In this document: piece by piece, positions 55,652-64,000 of the stretch | How the letters are laid out: every line of letters starts with the position of its first letter | Numbering within the stretch: the first letter of the stretch is position 1 | Assembly: GCF_021568905.1 (NCBI RefSeq) | Contig: NZ_JAKGSB010000001.1 | Coordinates: forward strand, 744,001-808,000 | Reading direction: 5' to 3' | Origin: Zavarzinia marina | Lineage (GTDB): Bacteria > Pseudomonadota > Alphaproteobacteria > Zavarziniales > Zavarziniaceae | DNA length: 64,000 bases | Translations under genes and position numbers: made by a program | The notes under the pieces: generated by a model | What the model was told of the DNA's origin: nothing | Database searches by the model: none | The model's input: the letters and a program-made list of their open reading frames with translations, nothing else

Positions 55652-56172
55652 ACCGGGTGTTCCAGCGCCGACAGCGCCGGGCTCGACGCGAACATCCAGC
55701 CGGAGAAGACGGGCAAGGCGCCCTCGCGGCCCGGCGGCTCGTCGGTGATCTCGAGAAAGGCCGAGCTTTCGGGCGTCTCGTCCGGCGGTGCCGTGATGCA
55801 TTGGCGGACGCGGATGGTCAGGGTGCCGAATTTCGCCGCCTCGCCCATGGCGACGCGGATTTCGGTGGTCCGCCCCGTGATCTTGTCGAGACCGCCGAGG
55901 ACGACACCCGGCATGTCGCCCGAGGGAGCGGCTTCCTCCGCCGGGGCGGCGGGTTCCGTCGGCTCGGCCGGCGGCACGTCGATTTCGGGGATTTCCTCGA
56001 TCGGCGGGGCGGCGTCCTCGCCGGGCACGGTCTCTTCCGGCGGGGCCGAATCCTCGGCCGGAGCCTGTGCCCGGGCAGCGCCCGGGAGTGCATGACCCGA
56101 GAGCGCGAGGCCGAGCCCGATCAGGACGGCACCGGCGACGACACGAAGACGATGGCGGCCGATGGGGCTCAA
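55600..56172 (-). CDS. DUF2155 exported protein
   Basis: This 190-residue protein has a signal peptide (hydrophobic core about 11-30, cleavage near ARAQA), a Pro/Glu/Ala-rich linker (about 36-85) and the DUF2155 domain (about 88-185) with [26 protein letters not shown] in two parts and [24 protein letters not shown] at the end. The family pattern fits a periplasmic protein of unknown role. It starts with TTG at 56172, overlapping the mlaD stop (TTGA), and overlaps aat by 52 bases on the other strand. Confidence 0.9.
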   Translation of the reverse strand: MSPIGRHRLRVVAGAVLIGLGLALSGHALPGAARAQAPAEDSAPPEETVPGEDAAPPIEEIPEIDVPPAEPTEPAAPAEEAAPSGDMPGVVLGGLDKITGRTTEIRVAMGEAAKFGTLTIRVRQCITAPPDETPESSAFLEITDEPPGREGALPVFSGWMFASSPALSALEHPVYDVWVTACMTASPGKP

Positions 56173-56639
56173 GGTCCCGTCCCGGCGGGGGCCGTGCCGT
56201 CGGCGGAACCGAAGACGGCCTTCGAGATCAGCCCCATCAGGTCGACGGCGCCCTGGGTGTATTTGATCTCCCCGCCGTCGGCGAGCATCGCGTCCGAACC
56301 GCCGGGCTCGATCGCGACATAGCTGCCGCCCAGCAGGCCTTCGGACGCGACCTTGGCCGAACTGTCCTCGGGCAGTTCGATGCCGTTGGCGATGGTCAGA
56401 TGGACGCTGGCGCGAAACGTCACCGGGTCCAGGGACTGGCCGGTCACGCTGCCCACCTTGATCCCGCTGATGCGCACGTCGGCGCCGGTCGGCAGGCCGT
56501 CGACACGGTTGAACTGCGCGGTGAGCTGATAGCTGCCCCCCGTGCTGGGGCCGACGTTGGAATAGGCGAACGCCAGAAAGACCCCCGCCACGGCAATGAC
56601 GATGGCACCGATCAGGGTTTCGACCAGATTGGAACTCAT
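56169..56639 (-). CDS. mlaD: MlaD-family lipid-transport protein
   Basis: This 156-residue MCE-domain protein has one N-terminal membrane helix (about 6-27) and a single MCE domain (about 35-120: YQLTAQFNRVDGLPTGADVRISGIKVGSV in two halves, then ASEGLLGGSYVAIEPG). MlaD forms a hexameric ring on the MlaFEDB phospholipid transporter that keeps the outer membrane asymmetric. The other mla genes are not in the window, so it is a detached copy next to DUF2155, a frequent alphaproteobacterial layout. Confidence 0.92.
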   Translation of the reverse strand: MSSNLVETLIGAIVIAVAGVFLAFAYSNVGPSTGGSYQLTAQFNRVDGLPTGADVRISGIKVGSVTGQSLDPVTFRASVHLTIANGIELPEDSSAKVASEGLLGGSYVAIEPGGSDAMLADGGEIKYTQGAVDLMGLISKAVFGSADGTAPAGTGP

Positions 56640-56729
56640 GGCCCCTTGTTTCCCCCGGGAAAGCGGCAAAATCGGGGCGGGCGTGCCCCCCGCCCGCGGT
56701 TACTCGGGGCCGTCAGGCCCCCGAAACGG

Positions 56730-57110
56730 TCAGGCCGGCGTCCAGGGCTCGTAGTCGCCGACGGCGCGGGACCGGCTGCCTTCGGACAGCAGGCTGCCCG
56801 GCGGGTGATAGGCGGCGGCGGTACCGGTCAGGTTCGGATGATGCGGCTTCTCCCAGGTCTGGGTGGGCAGCGGCTTTTCCGAGGGCGGCGCATCGGTCAG
56901 GCCGTGAAGCCAGGCGTGCCATTCCGGCGGAATGCGCGTCGCCTCGATCTCGCCGTTGTAGATGACCCAGCGGCGATCCCCGCCGCGCTCCCGGTAGTAG
57001 ACGTTGCCCTGCTCGTCCTCGCCCACCTTCTCGCCCTTGCGGGAGGTGAAGAGAGCAGTGCCGAGCGTGGAATCGTGCCACCAGGTCAGGGCGCGCAAAA
57101 GGAAGTTCAT
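56730..57110 (-). CDS. NADH:ubiquinone oxidoreductase accessory subunit, NDUFA12 family
   Basis: This 126-residue protein is the bacterial homologue of the mitochondrial complex I subunit NDUFA12 (B17.2), found in Alphaproteobacteria. GNVYYRERGGDRRWVIYNGEIEATRIPPEWHAWLHG across about 41-76 is the family core, and PHHPNLTGTAAAYHPPGSL follows. It should sit on the matrix/cytoplasmic arm of complex I. The ATG at 57110 gives the family start MNFLLRAL. It lies 90 bases upstream of mlaD on the same strand. Confidence 0.94.
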   Translation of the reverse strand: MNFLLRALTWWHDSTLGTALFTSRKGEKVGEDEQGNVYYRERGGDRRWVIYNGEIEATRIPPEWHAWLHGLTDAPPSEKPLPTQTWEKPHHPNLTGTAAAYHPPGSLLSEGSRSRAVGDYEPWTPA

Positions 57111-57192
57111 GGCCGGTCCGAACTGAAAATCCGTCTCCCGACCTTCTACCGCGCCTTGGCCGTCCAACGCAAATGCGAAACCCGGCGGGGCC

Positions 57193-57756
57193 TTAGGCAA
57201 TTGGCCCGGCCGCGCCCTTCACCACCACGGGAATCCCGGCGACGACGAAGAACACCCGCCCCGCGCGCGCCGCGAGACGCTGATTGAGGCGCCCCGCCTC
57301 GTCCCGGAAACGCCGGGCCAGCGCATTGTCGGGCACGATGCCGAGGCCGACCTCATTGGCGACCAGCACCGTCGGTCCGCGCCGCCGCGCCAGCGCCGCC
57401 TCCAGCGCGGCGAAAGCCCCCGGCAGATCGTGCTCCGCCAGAATCAGGTTGGTGAGCCAGAGGGTGAGGCAGTCGACCAGGACCGCCGCATCGCCCGGCA
57501 GGCCGTCCAGCGCCGCGGCCAGTTCCACCGGGGCCTCCACCGTGCGCCAGGCCCCCGCCCCCGCCCGTTCCTCCCGGTGGCGGGCAATCCGTGCCCGCAT
57601 CTCGTCGTCGAGGGCCTGCGCGGTCGCGACGTAATGCCAGGGCCCAGGGCCGCCGCCGGTGACCAGCGCCTCGGCGCAGCGGCTCTTGCCCGAACGCGCG
57701 CCGCCCAGCACCAGGGTCAGGGCGGGCAGTGTGGCGGGTGCGTCAATTGGGCTCAT
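57193..57756 (-). CDS. cobU: Adenosylcobinamide kinase / adenosylcobinamide-phosphate guanylyltransferase
   Basis: This 187-residue enzyme phosphorylates adenosylcobinamide and adds GMP in late B12 assembly or salvage (CobU/CobP). It has the P-loop GGARSGKSRCAE (18-29), YVATAQALDDEMRARIARHR with the guanylylated-histidine region near residue 57, and LVDCLTLWLTNL and NEVGLGIVP. It provides for the B12 used by the NrdJ reductase at the other end of the window. No cobalamin riboswitch is visible upstream, and no other cob gene is adjacent. Confidence 0.94.
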   Translation of the reverse strand: MSPIDAPATLPALTLVLGGARSGKSRCAEALVTGGGPGPWHYVATAQALDDEMRARIARHREERAGAGAWRTVEAPVELAAALDGLPGDAAVLVDCLTLWLTNLILAEHDLPGAFAALEAALARRRGPTVLVANEVGLGIVPDNALARRFRDEAGRLNQRLAARAGRVFFVVAGIPVVVKGAAGPIA

Positions 57757-57866
57757 GCGTCGGACATCCGCTTTCCCGAGGTGAGGCCGCCCGCTGCAAT
57801 CATAGTGCAGCACTGCGCCATTAGAGTTCCGCCTTCAGCGATATTCGTCAGGGGCGAGTCAGTACC

Positions 57867-60800
57867 ATGCGTAAGACGTCGGCTGCCATCATCACCTTGC
57901 TCTGCCTGCACGGCGTCGACGCCCAGGCGGCCAGCGCCATCAGCCTGCTGGTCCAATTCGACAAGCTCCGCGAGGAATACCCCGAGCTGATCGAGCGCAA
58001 TCTCCAGATCGTCATCGACACGACGAAGAACCGCACGGCGGCCGAGGAAGCCCGCGCGGTCCAGGACGACAACGAGCAGAACGTGATGCAGATGGCCGAT
58101 GCCCTCGGCCCCGTGCTCGGCCCGCTCTTCGCCGAGGCGTTTCTGGACGATATCGGCCTCACCAGCCTGCGCCTGCCGCTGACCGCCACGGCCCTCGACA
58201 TCGCCTATATCACGGTGCTCGACGCCGTCATCGCCAAGGAATATTTCAAGAATCCGCGCCCGTTCCAGGTCAGCGACGAGGTCGAGCGCGCGGAGGGCAG
58301 CAGTGGCGGCGGCTATTCCTATCCGAGTGGCCACACCACCTTCGGCTACACGATGATGCTGTCGCTCGCCTATCTGTTTCCCGAGCGCTATCAGGAAATC
58401 GTGACCCGGGCTTCGGAATACGGCAACAACCGCATCGTCGTCGGCGTGCATTATCCGATGGACGTGATCGGCGGGCGCATCATCTCGGAATCGAATGTCG
58501 CGGAACTGCTGGCCAATCCGGTCACGCGCCTCGAGTTCAACCTCGCCTCGGCCGAGCTTCACGCCTATTTCGAGCGCAATTGCGGGGCGACGGCGGCGGA
58601 ATGCGCCAGGGCCCGGAGCGAGGACGACATCTTCGCCAATTACGAACAGAACAAGGCCGATTACACCTATCGACTGACCTATGGCTTCACCGGCACGTTC
58701 GACACCGACGTGCCCATGGACGTGCCGGCCGGCGCCGAATGGCTGATCGCCAGCCGTTTTCCCTATCTCGATGCCGAACAGCGCCGCGAGGTTCTGCGCA
58801 CCACGGCGCTGCCGTCGGGCGACGCCATGCTCGACATCGAGAATTGGGAGCGCCTGAACCTCTTCGCCGCCGCCGACGGCTATGGCGCCATCGAGTCGGA
58901 CACCCGCGTCTCCATGCACGGCCAGTCGGGCGGCTTCGAACTCTACGACCGCTGGCGCAACGACATCACCGGCAACGGCATCCTGACCAAGGACGGCACC
59001 GGCTGGCTGGACCTGACCGGCGACAACAGTTTCGGCGGCATCGTCGTCGAGGGCGGCACGATCCGCCTTCTGGGCGACAACGACTTCTCCGGCACCTCGG
59101 CGGTTGCCGGCGGCACCCTGATCGTCGACGGCCGCCTGGCGACGCCCTTCGCCGTCGCCGTCACCGAGGGCGGCCTTCTCGCCGGCAGCGGCGTGATCGA
59201 CAGTATCGTCACCATCGCCGACGGCATCCTCGCCCCCGGCACCGACGGCCCCGGCACCCTGACCATCGGCGAACTGCATCTCGGTGACGAGAGCATGGTC
59301 GTCTTCCAGCTCGGCGAGCCGGGCGTGATCGGCGGCGCTCTCAACGATTACGTGGCGGTCGACGGCGCGCTCGGCCTCGACGGCACCTTCCACATCGCCA
59401 ATGCCGACGACTATCTGGCGCCCGGCGTCTATCGCCTGTTCACCTATGGCGGCGCGCTCGACGATGCCGGTCTCGACCTCGGCACCTTCCCCGGCAATGC
59501 GACGGCCGCCGCCCTGACGGTCGATACGTCGAATGCCCATCAGGTCAATCTGGTGGTCGGCGATGCCGATGGCGAGCTCAGCTTCTGGAATGGCGGCCAG
59601 ACCACGCCGGACGGCACGGTTCATGGCGGCACCGGCATCTGGACGGCGACGACGCCCAATTGGACCGATCTCGCGGGCGACATCACCTTCGCCTGGAACG
59701 GCATGCGTGCCGTCTTCCAGGGTGCCGCCGGCACCGTTTCCGTCGCGGGCGGGCAGAGCATCGAAGGTCTCGTCTTCGTCACCGACGGCTATCGCCTGAC
59801 GGACGGTGGCGACGGCGCCCTGATCACCATGAACACCGCCGAAATCCAGGTGAACAGCGGCGTGATCGCCTATGTCGACGTGCCCGTCATGGGCCCCGGC
59901 GGCATCGACAAGACCGACGGCGGCACCCTGGTGCTGAGCGCCGTCAACGGCTATCAGGGCGGCACCCGGCTTTCGGGCGGCGTGCTCTCCGTCGGCGCGG
60001 ACGGCAATCTGGGCGCGGCGGAAGGCGCACTTCACTTCGACGGCGGCGTGCTGCGCATCACCGGCACCGGCTTCACCGAAACGGCACGCTCGATCCTGTG
60101 GGGCGACGGCGGCGGCGGTTTCGACATCGCGGACGCCGCCAACGGCTTCACCGTGGCCCAGGACCTGAGCGGCACCGGCGGCCTGCTGAAGACCGGGGCC
60201 GGCACCCTCTTCCTGACCGGCACCAACAGCATCATCGGCACCATCGAGGTCGCGGACGGCACCCTGGCCGGCGACAGCGACAGCCTGAATACCGACATCC
60301 TCGACGATGCCGAAGTGACCTTCTACCAGGCGGCGGACGGTATCTTCGCCGCCCGGATCGGCGGCACCGGCCATGTCACCAAGGATGGCGACGGCACGCT
60401 GACGGTGACCGGCACGATGGCCCAGACCGGCGGCACCACGATCGCCGGCGGCACCTTGCAGATCGGCGACGGCGGCACCGCCGGCACGCTCTACAATGCG
60501 GTGGTCAATCTCGGCACGCTGGTCTTCGACCGCGCCGACGACACGACCTTCAGCGGCAGCATCGCCGGCACCGGCATGGTGGTGAAGCGCGGCGCCGGCA
60601 CCCTGAACCTGACCGGCGACAGCACGCTGACCGGCGATACGCTGGTCGAGGGCGGCACGCTGGCGGTCAACGGCGCTCTGCCCGATTCCGACGTCACCCT
60701 GAACCCCGGGACCGCGATCACGGGCATCGGCCGCATCGGCAGCCTGACCGCCCTGATGAACAGCGTGGTGGCACCCGGCGACGAGGTCGGCGTCGGCCTG

Positions 60801-62222
60801 ATCGAGATCAACGGCGACCTGAGCCTGATGGCCGGCAGCCGTTTCGAGGTCGAGGTCGACGGGGACGGCGACAACGACCATCTGACCGTCACCGGCGCGA
60901 CCACGATCGGCGACGGCGCGGAACTGGCCCTCGCCGGCATGCGCCCGGGCGAGCGCTATACGGTGATCTCCTCCGCCGGCGGCGTCAGCGGCCGCTTCAT
61001 GGACCTCGAGGACGATTTCGCCTTCCTCGATCCGACCGTCACCTATGACGCGGACAGTGTCACGGCCGCGCTCGAACGGAACGGCACCGCCTTCGCCGAG
61101 AGGGCCGACAGCGAGAACGGGCGCCAGGCCGCGGCGGCGGTCGAGGCGCTCGGCACCGGCAATGCCCTGTTCGACGACATCCTGACCGCGACTCCCGATC
61201 AGGCGGCGGCCGCCTTTGCCACCCTGACCGGCGAAATCTATCCGGGTGCCGTCGCCGTCCTGATGCAGGAGGCACGGCACGTCCAGAACGCCATCGTCGG
61301 CCGTCTGCTGCGCAGTCTCCGGGGCCCCGGTACGGCCGTCGCCACCGCCCTTCCCGGCGCCGCATCCGGCGACACCGGCGGCGAAGGCCCGCGCAACCGT
61401 GCCTTCTGGACCAGTGCCTATGGTGCCTTCGGCACCTATGAGGGCGAGGCCGGCGCCGGCGTGGACAGCACCACCACCGGCTTCCTGATCGGCGCCGACG
61501 CCGAGACCGAGGGCGGCTGGCGTCTCGGCATCGCGGGCGGCATCGCCCAGGTCTCGCTGGACGGCGACAGCATCCTGTCCTCCGCCGATCTGACCAATTA
61601 CGGCGTCGCCCTCTATGGCGGCAAGCAGTTCCGCCGGGTCGGCCTGCGCCTCGGCGCGTCCTACGCCTATACCAGTGGCGATGGCGAACGCACCGTGGTC
61701 CTGCCCGCCGGCAACCAGCATCTGACCGCCGACTATACCGCCTCCACCTATCAGGTCTTCGCCGATGCCGGCTATGACCTGCGGCTGCGCGGCCGGCTCG
61801 CCGTCGAGCCCTTCGTCGGCGTCAGCCTCGGCCGCGTCTCGGGCGACGAGGTTGAGGAGACGGGCGGCAGCGCGGCCCTCACCGCCGACGACATGGACGC
61901 CACCACCAGTCATTCGACCGTCGGGGTGCGCTTCGGCAGCGAACGCGAGCGCGGCGACCAGGCGTTCGGCTTCGACGGTGCCGTCGGCTGGCGCCATGCC
62001 TTCGGCGATACCGAGCCGACCGCGGACATGAGCTTCAACAGCGACCCGGCGGGCGGCTTCAGCGTCTCCGGCACACCGCTCGCGCGCGATGCCCTGGCGC
62101 TGGAGGCGGGCGTCGACTACAGCGTGAGCCAGAGCCTGGAGCTGGGCGTGCGCTACAATGGCCAGATGGCGTCCGAGGCGGACGAGCACGGCCTCTCGAT
62201 CAACCTGCGGGTCAAGTTCTAG
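57867..62222 (+). CDS. Autotransporter carrying an N-terminal PAP2 acid phosphatase domain
   Basis: This 1451-residue protein has three parts. A signal peptide (1-22) precedes a PAP2/class A acid phosphatase domain (about 95-215) with all motifs: Lys124-X6-Arg131-Pro132, PSGH (153-156) and Arg189-X5-His195-X3-Asp199 (Asn replaces the usual Ser before Arg189). Residues about 300-1070 are a beta-helix passenger with repeated GTLxLTGxN and GGTL units, as in autotransporter repeats. Residues about 1177-1451 form the C-terminal 12-strand barrel, ending NLRVKF. The predicted protein displays phosphatase activity on the cell surface. The stop region overlaps ridA by 11 bases. Confidence 0.92.
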   Translation: MRKTSAAIITLLCLHGVDAQAASAISLLVQFDKLREEYPELIERNLQIVIDTTKNRTAAEEARAVQDDNEQNVMQMADALGPVLGPLFAEAFLDDIGLTSLRLPLTATALDIAYITVLDAVIAKEYFKNPRPFQVSDEVERAEGSSGGGYSYPSGHTTFGYTMMLSLAYLFPERYQEIVTRASEYGNNRIVVGVHYPMDVIGGRIISESNVAELLANPVTRLEFNLASAELHAYFERNCGATAAECARARSEDDIFANYEQNKADYTYRLTYGFTGTFDTDVPMDVPAGAEWLIASRFPYLDAEQRREVLRTTALPSGDAMLDIENWERLNLFAAADGYGAIESDTRVSMHGQSGGFELYDRWRNDITGNGILTKDGTGWLDLTGDNSFGGIVVEGGTIRLLGDNDFSGTSAVAGGTLIVDGRLATPFAVAVTEGGLLAGSGVIDSIVTIADGILAPGTDGPGTLTIGELHLGDESMVVFQLGEPGVIGGALNDYVAVDGALGLDGTFHIANADDYLAPGVYRLFTYGGALDDAGLDLGTFPGNATAAALTVDTSNAHQVNLVVGDADGELSFWNGGQTTPDGTVHGGTGIWTATTPNWTDLAGDITFAWNGMRAVFQGAAGTVSVAGGQSIEGLVFVTDGYRLTDGGDGALITMNTAEIQVNSGVIAYVDVPVMGPGGIDKTDGGTLVLSAVNGYQGGTRLSGGVLSVGADGNLGAAEGALHFDGGVLRITGTGFTETARSILWGDGGGGFDIADAANGFTVAQDLSGTGGLLKTGAGTLFLTGTNSIIGTIEVADGTLAGDSDSLNTDILDDAEVTFYQAADGIFAARIGGTGHVTKDGDGTLTVTGTMAQTGGTTIAGGTLQIGDGGTAGTLYNAVVNLGTLVFDRADDTTFSGSIAGTGMVVKRGAGTLNLTGDSTLTGDTLVEGGTLAVNGALPDSDVTLNPGTAITGIGRIGSLTALMNSVVAPGDEVGVGLIEINGDLSLMAGSRFEVEVDGDGDNDHLTVTGATTIGDGAELALAGMRPGERYTVISSAGGVSGRFMDLEDDFAFLDPTVTYDADSVTAALERNGTAFAERADSENGRQAAAAVEALGTGNALFDDILTATPDQAAAAFATLTGEIYPGAVAVLMQEARHVQNAIVGRLLRSLRGPGTAVATALPGAASGDTGGEGPRNRAFWTSAYGAFGTYEGEAGAGVDSTTTGFLIGADAETEGGWRLGIAGGIAQVSLDGDSILSSADLTNYGVALYGGKQFRRVGLRLGASYAYTSGDGERTVVLPAGNQHLTADYTASTYQVFADAGYDLRLRGRLAVEPFVGVSLGRVSGDEVEETGGSAALTADDMDATTSHSTVGVRFGSERERGDQAFGFDGAVGWRHAFGDTEPTADMSFNSDPAGGFSVSGTPLARDALALEAGVDYSVSQSLELGVRYNGQMASEADEHGLSINLRVKF

Positions 62223-62598
62223 GACGGATCCGCGCCGTCGCCTCGATCTCGATCCTCATCCGGGGATCGGCGAGGCCGGTGACGAGCATCGTCGCGGCCG
62301 GCCGGATCTCGCCGAAGGCCCGGCGCAGCGCCGGCCAGCAGGCGGGAAAATCATCCGCGTCTGGCAGGTAATATCGAAGGCGGACGATATCCGCCATGGC
62401 GGCGCCGGCCTCGGCCAGCGCCGCCTCGATGTTGCGGAGCGCCTGTTCGCATTGGCCGGCGACATCCTCGACGATGGTCATCGCGGCATAATCGAAACCG
62501 GTGGTGCCGGAGACGAAGACCCAGTCGCCGTCGACCACGGCGCGGGAATAGCCGATCTCCGCCTCGAAGCTGGACCCGGATGAAATCAGCCGGCGCAT
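62212..62598 (-). CDS. RidA family protein
   Basis: This 128-residue trimeric YjgF/RidA-fold protein has the conserved arginine of the active site in RMRIEIEATARI near residue 114 and VSGTTGFDY in place of the usual SGQ segment. True RidA hydrolyses reactive enamine/imine intermediates of PLP enzymes; this divergent subgroup may differ. It begins an operon with the YaiI-family gene five bases downstream of nothing else, and its 3' end overlaps the autotransporter gene by 11 bases. Confidence 0.86.
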   Translation of the reverse strand: MRRLISSGSSFEAEIGYSRAVVDGDWVFVSGTTGFDYAAMTIVEDVAGQCEQALRNIEAALAEAGAAMADIVRLRYYLPDADDFPACWPALRRAFGEIRPAATMLVTGLADPRMRIEIEATARIRPRT

Positions 62599-62602
62599 CG
62601 TC

Positions 62603-63067
62603 TCAGATCCCCTTTCGCCTCAGCCTGTTGATCGCCTCGTCGAGGGCCGACAGGAAGCTGGAACGGTCGCGCGGCGAAAACGGCCGCGGGCCGCTGGTCA
62701 CCTCCCCCGCCGCGCGCAATTCGGTCATCAGGTTGCGGGTGGCGAGCGCGAGGCCGATCGAATCCGGGGTGAAGGGCTTGCCGTTCGGCGCCAGCGCGAT
62801 CGCCCCCGCCTTCACCGCCCGCGAGGCCAGGGGCACGTCGGCGGTCACGACGATGCTGGCGGGATTTGCGCGCTCGGCGATCCAGTCGTCCGCCGCGTCG
62901 AAACCGTCACCGACGATCACACGCTCGAGCAGGGGGTTGCGCGGCAGGTTGAAGAAGGCGTTGGCCACCACCGTCACCGGCACGCCGTAACGTTCCGCGA
63001 CCTTGAACACCTCCGGTTTCACCGGACAGGCGTCGCCGTCGACCAATATGGTGATCGTCCCGCTCAC
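62603..63067 (-). CDS. YaiI/YqxD family (UPF0178) protein
   Basis: This 154-residue protein has the UPF0178 core: [20 protein letters not shown] near the start, [26 protein letters not shown] and [13 protein letters not shown]. Conserved Asp residues suggest a PIN/NYN-like nuclease fold, but no activity is established. The start is GTG at 63067, overlapping the AMP nucleosidase stop (GTGA), so the two are translationally coupled. ridA follows four bases after its stop. Confidence 0.9.
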   Translation of the reverse strand: MSGTITILVDGDACPVKPEVFKVAERYGVPVTVVANAFFNLPRNPLLERVIVGDGFDAADDWIAERANPASIVVTADVPLASRAVKAGAIALAPNGKPFTPDSIGLALATRNLMTELRAAGEVTSGPRPFSPRDRSSFLSALDEAINRLRRKGI

Positions 63068-64000
63068 CGGAACGGCGGCTCGTCGAAGGAGCGGAGTTTC
63101 CGCGAATGCAGCATATCCTGGCGCCGCTTGAGCAGATCCAGCGCGCCGAGACCGATCAGAAGGTGCTGCGCCACCGCGCGCTCGTAGAAGGCGTTGGCCG
63201 CGCCGGGCAGCTTGATCTCGCTGTGCAGCGGCTTGTCGGACACGCAGAGCAAGGTGCCATAGGGCACCCGCAGGCGATAACCGTTGGCGGCGATCGTGCC
63301 GCTCTCCATGTCCAGCGCCACGGCGCGGGAGAGATTGATGCGGCGGCTTTCCTGGGTATAGCGCAGTTCCCAGTTGCGATCGGCATTGGTGACCACGGTG
63401 CCGGTGCGCAACCGCTCCTTCAGCGCGTCCTCCGCCTCGCCGGTGACGGCGGCGGCGGCATCCTGAAGGGCGACCTGGACTTCCGCAAGGGCGGGGATGG
63501 GCACTTCCGGCGGCACCAGATCGTCGAGAATGCCGTCCTGGCGCAGATAGGCATGGGCCAGCACATAGTCGCCGATCTGCTGCGATTGGCGCAGCCCGGC
63601 GCAATGCCCGACCATGAGCCAGCAATTGGGCCGCAGCACCGCCAGATGATCGGTGATGTTCTTGGCGTTGGAGGGGCCGACGCCGATGTTGATCAGGGTC
63701 ACCCCCTGCCCGTCCCGCGCCGCCAGGTGATAGGCCGGCATCTGGTAGCGGTGCCACGGGCTTTCGGCGACGATGCGGTCGGCTTCCTGTTCCGGCGTGT
63801 CGCGGTCGATACGGCCGCCGCCGGGCATTTCGAGGTGGGAATAAGCGTCGCCGTCGCGCAGCCGGGCCCGGGCCCAGCGCACGAATTCGTCGACATAGCG
63901 GTGGTAGTTGGTCAGCAGGATCCATTTCTGCACCTGCCGCCAGTCACCGCCGGTGTAATGCACCAGGCGGCGCAGCGAATAATCGACACGGATGCCGTCG
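63064..64000 (-). CDS. amn: AMP nucleosidase, N-terminal part outside the window
   Basis: The gene enters from the right edge and reads 312 codons to its stop at 63064. AMP nucleosidase splits AMP into adenine and ribose-5-phosphate and controls adenylate levels. The visible part begins [20 protein letters not shown] and includes [14 protein letters not shown]-type [16 protein letters not shown], the phosphorylase-fold core [22 protein letters not shown] in two parts, MVGHCAGLR, and [15 protein letters not shown] with the catalytic acid region. A full-length protein would be about 490 residues. It drives the amn-yaiI-ridA transcript. Confidence 0.95.
   Translation of the reverse strand, partial: DGIRVDYSLRRLVHYTGGDWRQVQKWILLTNYHRYVDEFVRWARARLRDGDAYSHLEMPGGGRIDRDTPEQEADRIVAESPWHRYQMPAYHLAARDGQGVTLINIGVGPSNAKNITDHLAVLRPNCWLMVGHCAGLRQSQQIGDYVLAHAYLRQDGILDDLVPPEVPIPALAEVQVALQDAAAAVTGEAEDALKERLRTGTVVTNADRNWELRYTQESRRINLSRAVALDMESGTIAANGYRLRVPYGTLLCVSDKPLHSEIKLPGAANAFYERAVAQHLLIGLGALDLLKRRQDMLHSRKLRSFDEPPFR

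Noticed and set aside
57753-62189. A 1478-codon open frame antisense to the autotransporter
   Set aside because: The plus strand has signal peptide, enzyme motifs and barrel; the antisense product has no recognisable domain.

Overview
The window is a gene-dense stretch of chromosome from a high-GC alphaproteobacterium; the genus cannot be fixed from the sequence alone. The lineage call rests on several marks: a circularly permuted two-piece tmRNA gene, a C4-type 5-aminolevulinate synthase, an NDUFA12-type complex I accessory subunit, the cluster aroQ-accB-accC-aat facing DUF2155-mlaD, the block ileS-lspA-DUF3035, and small alphaproteobacterial families such as DUF2093. No rRNA or tRNA gene, prophage, insertion sequence or CRISPR array was seen.

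Layout. 1-17000: a cut-off exported protein, a B12-dependent ribonucleotide reductase (nrdJ) behind a convincing NrdR operator, DUF2937, hemA, a lipoprotein, ispH-thrB-rnhA, an LpxR-like lipid A deacylase, a MazG-like pyrophosphatase with a peroxiredoxin, a C69 peptidase with a membrane protein and a HAD phosphatase, a methyltransferase, and a cheY-cheZ pair. 17000-28050: mostly housekeeping (MaoC hydratase, ribF, ileS, lspA, DUF3035 lipoprotein, pgi, mutL, rsmD, rluB, tadA). 28050-36095: an accessory export region holding a complete type I secretion operon (ABC transporter, adaptor, TolC-like channel) that runs by overlap into a redoxin-like/2-oxoglutarate oxygenase fusion, followed by a DUF1302 outer-membrane protein and an elaborate terminator.

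36095-50300: an APH-type kinase, purD, xseA, DUF2093, an M23 peptidase, DinB, thyX, a zinc-ribbon potassium channel, the permuted tmRNA, DUF4336, a DoxX/LysR divergent pair, rplM-rpsI, a nu-class GST, a crotonase paralogue lacking its catalytic glutamates, and a ThiS-ThiG fusion. 50300-64000: a hybrid histidine kinase with two tandem FixL-like haem PAS domains, aroQ-accB-accC-aat, DUF2155-mlaD, NDUFA12, cobU/cobP, a very large autotransporter whose N-terminus is a PAP2 acid phosphatase, ridA, a YaiI-family protein, and an AMP nucleosidase cut by the window edge.

The most unusual items are the PAP2-phosphatase autotransporter (57867-62222), the type I secretion/oxygenase operon with a CRP-like site (28048-33998), the double haem-PAS kinase (50450-52402), the ThiS-ThiG fusion (49290-50279) and the permuted tmRNA with tag ANDNEMALAA (43361-43645). 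Together they suggest a motile, respiratory bacterium that senses oxygen, tolerates variable oxygen supply (B12-dependent reductase, possible FNR-type site at hemA) and invests in exported and surface-displayed enzymes.
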